From contig JAADCW010000010.1 of NCBI GenBank assembly GCA_013154225.1, forward strand, positions 1 through 7,468: a stretch of DNA of 7,468 bases, in the 5' to 3' direction. Positions 5,903 through 7,468 of the stretch are shown here, one piece after another (position 1 is the stretch's first letter; every line of letters begins with the position of its first letter). Under the pieces are notes generated by a model. That model did not search any database and was not told the origin of the DNA. It saw only the letters and a program-made list of their open reading frames with translations. The stretch is from Chloroflexota bacterium. Its GTDB lineage: Bacteria > Chloroflexota > Anaerolineae > Anaerolineales > DRMV01. Position numbers and translations under genes: made by a program.

Positions 5903-7375
5903 ATGCAGACCTACGACATTGCCGTTATTGGCGCGGGTGTCGTGGGCACGGCTATTGCCCGCGAGTTATCCCGCTATCAGTTAGAAGTGGTGCTCCTCGA
6001 GGCCAAGCCCGATGTGGGCATGGGCACCTCGAAGGCCAATACCGCGATTTGGCATACTGGCTTTGATGCCAAACCAGGCACGCTGGAAGCCCGCCTGCTG
6101 CGGCGTTCCTACGCGCTGCTGGAAGACTACGTCGACCGGGCTGGCATTCCCACTGAACGGCTGGGCGGCCTGCTGGTGGCCTGGACAGAGGAGCAGTACC
6201 ACACCTTGCCTTCGCTGCTGGAGCGCGCACACGCCAATGGTGTGACCGATGTCCGCATCATCTCTGCGGAAGAGGTTTATCGCCTGGAACCGCGGCTCAA
6301 CAGCGGCGCGTGGGGCGGTTTGCTGGTGCCGGGGGAATCCCTCATCTGCCCCTTTACCTTGCCCATTTCCTACGCCACCGAGGCTCTGCTCAACGGGGTG
6401 ACCCTGAAGCTCAACTTCCCCGTGCAGAATGTGCAGGAAGAGAACGGCCTGCATATCATCACTGGCCCGGATGGCCAAACGGTGGCGGCCCGCTATCTGG
6501 TCAATGCCGCGGGGCTGTATTCCGACGAAATTGACCACATGTTAGGGCACTACGACTTCACCGTGACGCCCCGCCGCGGGGAACTCATCGTGTACGACAA
6601 ATTCGCCCGGCGGCTGATCAACCACGTCATCCTGCCCGTGCCCACGGCCATCACCAAGGGTGTGCTCATCAGCCCCACGGTGTATGGCAACGTGCTCCTC
6701 GGCCCCACCGCGGAAGACCTGGATGACAAAACCAACACCGCCACCAGCGAGCAGGGCTTGCAAAGCCTGCTGGAAAAGGGGCGGGCGATTCTTCCGGAAT
6801 TGCTGGACGAGGAAGTCACAGCCACGTACGCGGGCCTGCGTGCCGCGACCGAACACAAAGATTACCAGATTCGCCTGCACGCGGAGCAACGCTATGTGTG
6901 CGTGGGCGGCATTCGTTCCACCGGCGTGTCGGCTTCCCTGGGCATTGCCGAATATGTGGCGGAACTTTTGGAAGAGGCCGGCGTGCCCTTGCGCCCCAAG
7001 GCCGAATTCAAAACCTTCAAGATGCCCAATATCGGCGAAGCCCGCCCGCGGCCATATCAGCGGGATGATTTGATCGCCCAAAATCCCGATTATGGCCGCA
7101 TGGTGTGCCACTGCGAAAAGGTTTCCCTGGGCGAAATTCTCGATGCCATTCACAGCCCCCTGCCTGCCCGCACGCTGGACGCGTTGCGGCGGCGCACGCG
7201 CGCGATGCAGGGCCGCTGTCAAGGGTTCAACTGCCAGGCCCACGTGGTGGATATTCTGGCCCGTGAAACCGGCCAGGACCCCAAGTTTTTGCTGGCGTTG
7301 GATGGCGAGAACCCGCCTGTGCCCCGCACTGTGACCTATTCTGCCGATGCTGAAAAGAAGGAGGGCCAAGCATGA
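5903..7375 (+). CDS. GlpA-like FAD-dependent glycerol-3-phosphate dehydrogenase family protein with BFD-type [2Fe-2S] domain
   Basis: This is a flavoprotein dehydrogenase of the DAO fold (490 aa). The N-terminal FAD motif is AVIGAGVVGTAIA (GxGxxG at 10-15) with Glu33 at the end of the second strand. SKANTAIWHTGF (43-54), NAAGLYSDEI (201-210) and GGIRSTGVSASLGIAEYV (335-352) are landmarks shared with GlpA-type dehydrogenases. The C-terminal part holds a BFD-like cluster motif: Cys402-x-Cys404, then LRRRTRAMQGRC and Cys439-x4-Cys444, closely recalling the C-terminus of E. coli GlpA. It is shorter than E. coli GlpA (about 540 aa), like the compact forms in Thermotoga and Firmicutes. The expected reaction is sn-glycerol-3-phosphate to dihydroxyacetone phosphate, with electrons passed to partner subunits. 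Other 2-hydroxyacid or amine substrates of the fold cannot be excluded. AAGGA (5892-5896) precedes the ATG. The end overlaps the next gene by ATGA. Confidence 0.88.
   Translation: MQTYDIAVIGAGVVGTAIARELSRYQLEVVLLEAKPDVGMGTSKANTAIWHTGFDAKPGTLEARLLRRSYALLEDYVDRAGIPTERLGGLLVAWTEEQYHTLPSLLERAHANGVTDVRIISAEEVYRLEPRLNSGAWGGLLVPGESLICPFTLPISYATEALLNGVTLKLNFPVQNVQEENGLHIITGPDGQTVAARYLVNAAGLYSDEIDHMLGHYDFTVTPRRGELIVYDKFARRLINHVILPVPTAITKGVLISPTVYGNVLLGPTAEDLDDKTNTATSEQGLQSLLEKGRAILPELLDEEVTATYAGLRAATEHKDYQIRLHAEQRYVCVGGIRSTGVSASLGIAEYVAELLEEAGVPLRPKAEFKTFKMPNIGEARPRPYQRDDLIAQNPDYGRMVCHCEKVSLGEILDAIHSPLPARTLDALRRRTRAMQGRCQGFNCQAHVVDILARETGQDPKFLLALDGENPPVPRTVTYSADAEKKEGQA
7358..7365 (+). promoter_or_regulatory. 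Strong ribosome binding site of the last gene
   Basis: AAGGAGGG lies 6 nt before the ATG at 7372, within the last codons of the dehydrogenase. It is the best Shine-Dalgarno match in the window and confirms that the ATGA overlap is a real gene junction. Confidence 0.75.
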
Positions 7376-7468
7376 GCACCCAGGAAACCGATGTCTTGAT
7401 CGTGGGCGCAGGCCCCGCGGGGTTGAGCAACGCCATCGCGCTCAAGCGCCAGGGCGTGCCTCGGGTTA
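7372..7468 (+). CDS. FAD-dependent oxidoreductase, N-terminal fragment (cut by window edge)
   Basis: Only 32 codons are visible. The translation has a beta-strand plus dinucleotide-binding motif, DVLIVGAGPAGLSNAIALK (7-25; GxGxxG at 12-17), at the very N-terminus, as in FAD-dependent pyridine nucleotide-disulfide-type oxidoreductases. The start overlaps the dehydrogenase stop (ATGA), so the two are probably translated together and form one enzyme. In Thermotoga- and Clostridia-type operons a compact GlpA is followed by such an oxidoreductase and then a small DUF1667 protein. That layout is expected here but lies outside the window. The truncation is due to the window edge; nothing suggests a broken gene. 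Confidence 0.8.
   Translation, partial: MSTQETDVLIVGAGPAGLSNAIALKRQGVPRV

Overview
The window is one co-directional operon on the + strand: a promoter/operator region, seven complete genes, and the first 32 codons of an eighth gene cut by the right edge. Gene spacing is very tight: 1 bp, a TAATG overlap, 13 bp, 16 bp, 29 bp and an ATGA overlap. The one wider gap (78 bp) holds a strong hairpin. GC content is moderately high. The first gene is a lipoprotein with an Ala/Pro/Thr/Glu-rich linker after its cysteine. These features, with the protein flavour, suggest a Chloroflexota (Anaerolineae-like) bacterium, but this is an impression from style and not a phylogenetic placement.

Layout. Positions 1-177 are a leader with a GntR/HutC-type palindrome (TGGTCTATACCA, 9-20), a second ACCAT/ATGGT inverted repeat, a candidate -10 (32-37) and a leader of roughly 130 nt. 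Then come a PotD-like solute-binding lipoprotein (178-1326), an intercistronic hairpin (1338-1375), a PotA-like ATPase (1405-2526), PotB-like and PotC-like permeases (2528-3376, 3376-4236), a GpdQ/CpdA-type metallophosphodiesterase (4250-5053), a GntR-family regulator with a UTRA domain (5070-5873), a GlpA-like FAD dehydrogenase with a C-terminal BFD-type [2Fe-2S] motif (5903-7375), and the start of a second FAD-dependent oxidoreductase (7372 to the edge).

How the genes may work together. A Pot-type importer normally suggests spermidine or putrescine. The genes behind it instead suggest a glycerophosphodiester route. The phosphodiesterase carries the metal ligands of glycerophosphodiesterase GpdQ at almost identical residue numbers, and it is followed by a glycerol-3-phosphate dehydrogenase-like flavoprotein with its probable partner. 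The binding protein keeps the aromatic residues and the Asp that hold an amine in PotD, but by eye it appears to have lost the acidic pair that binds the far amine. The working hypothesis is import of an amine-bearing phosphodiester such as glycerophosphoethanolamine or glycerophosphocholine. The phosphodiesterase would hydrolyse it to glycerol-3-phosphate plus the amino alcohol, and the flavoprotein complex would oxidise the glycerol-3-phosphate. The internal UTRA regulator probably controls the operon through the palindrome at 9-20. The gene families are well supported; the substrate is inference.
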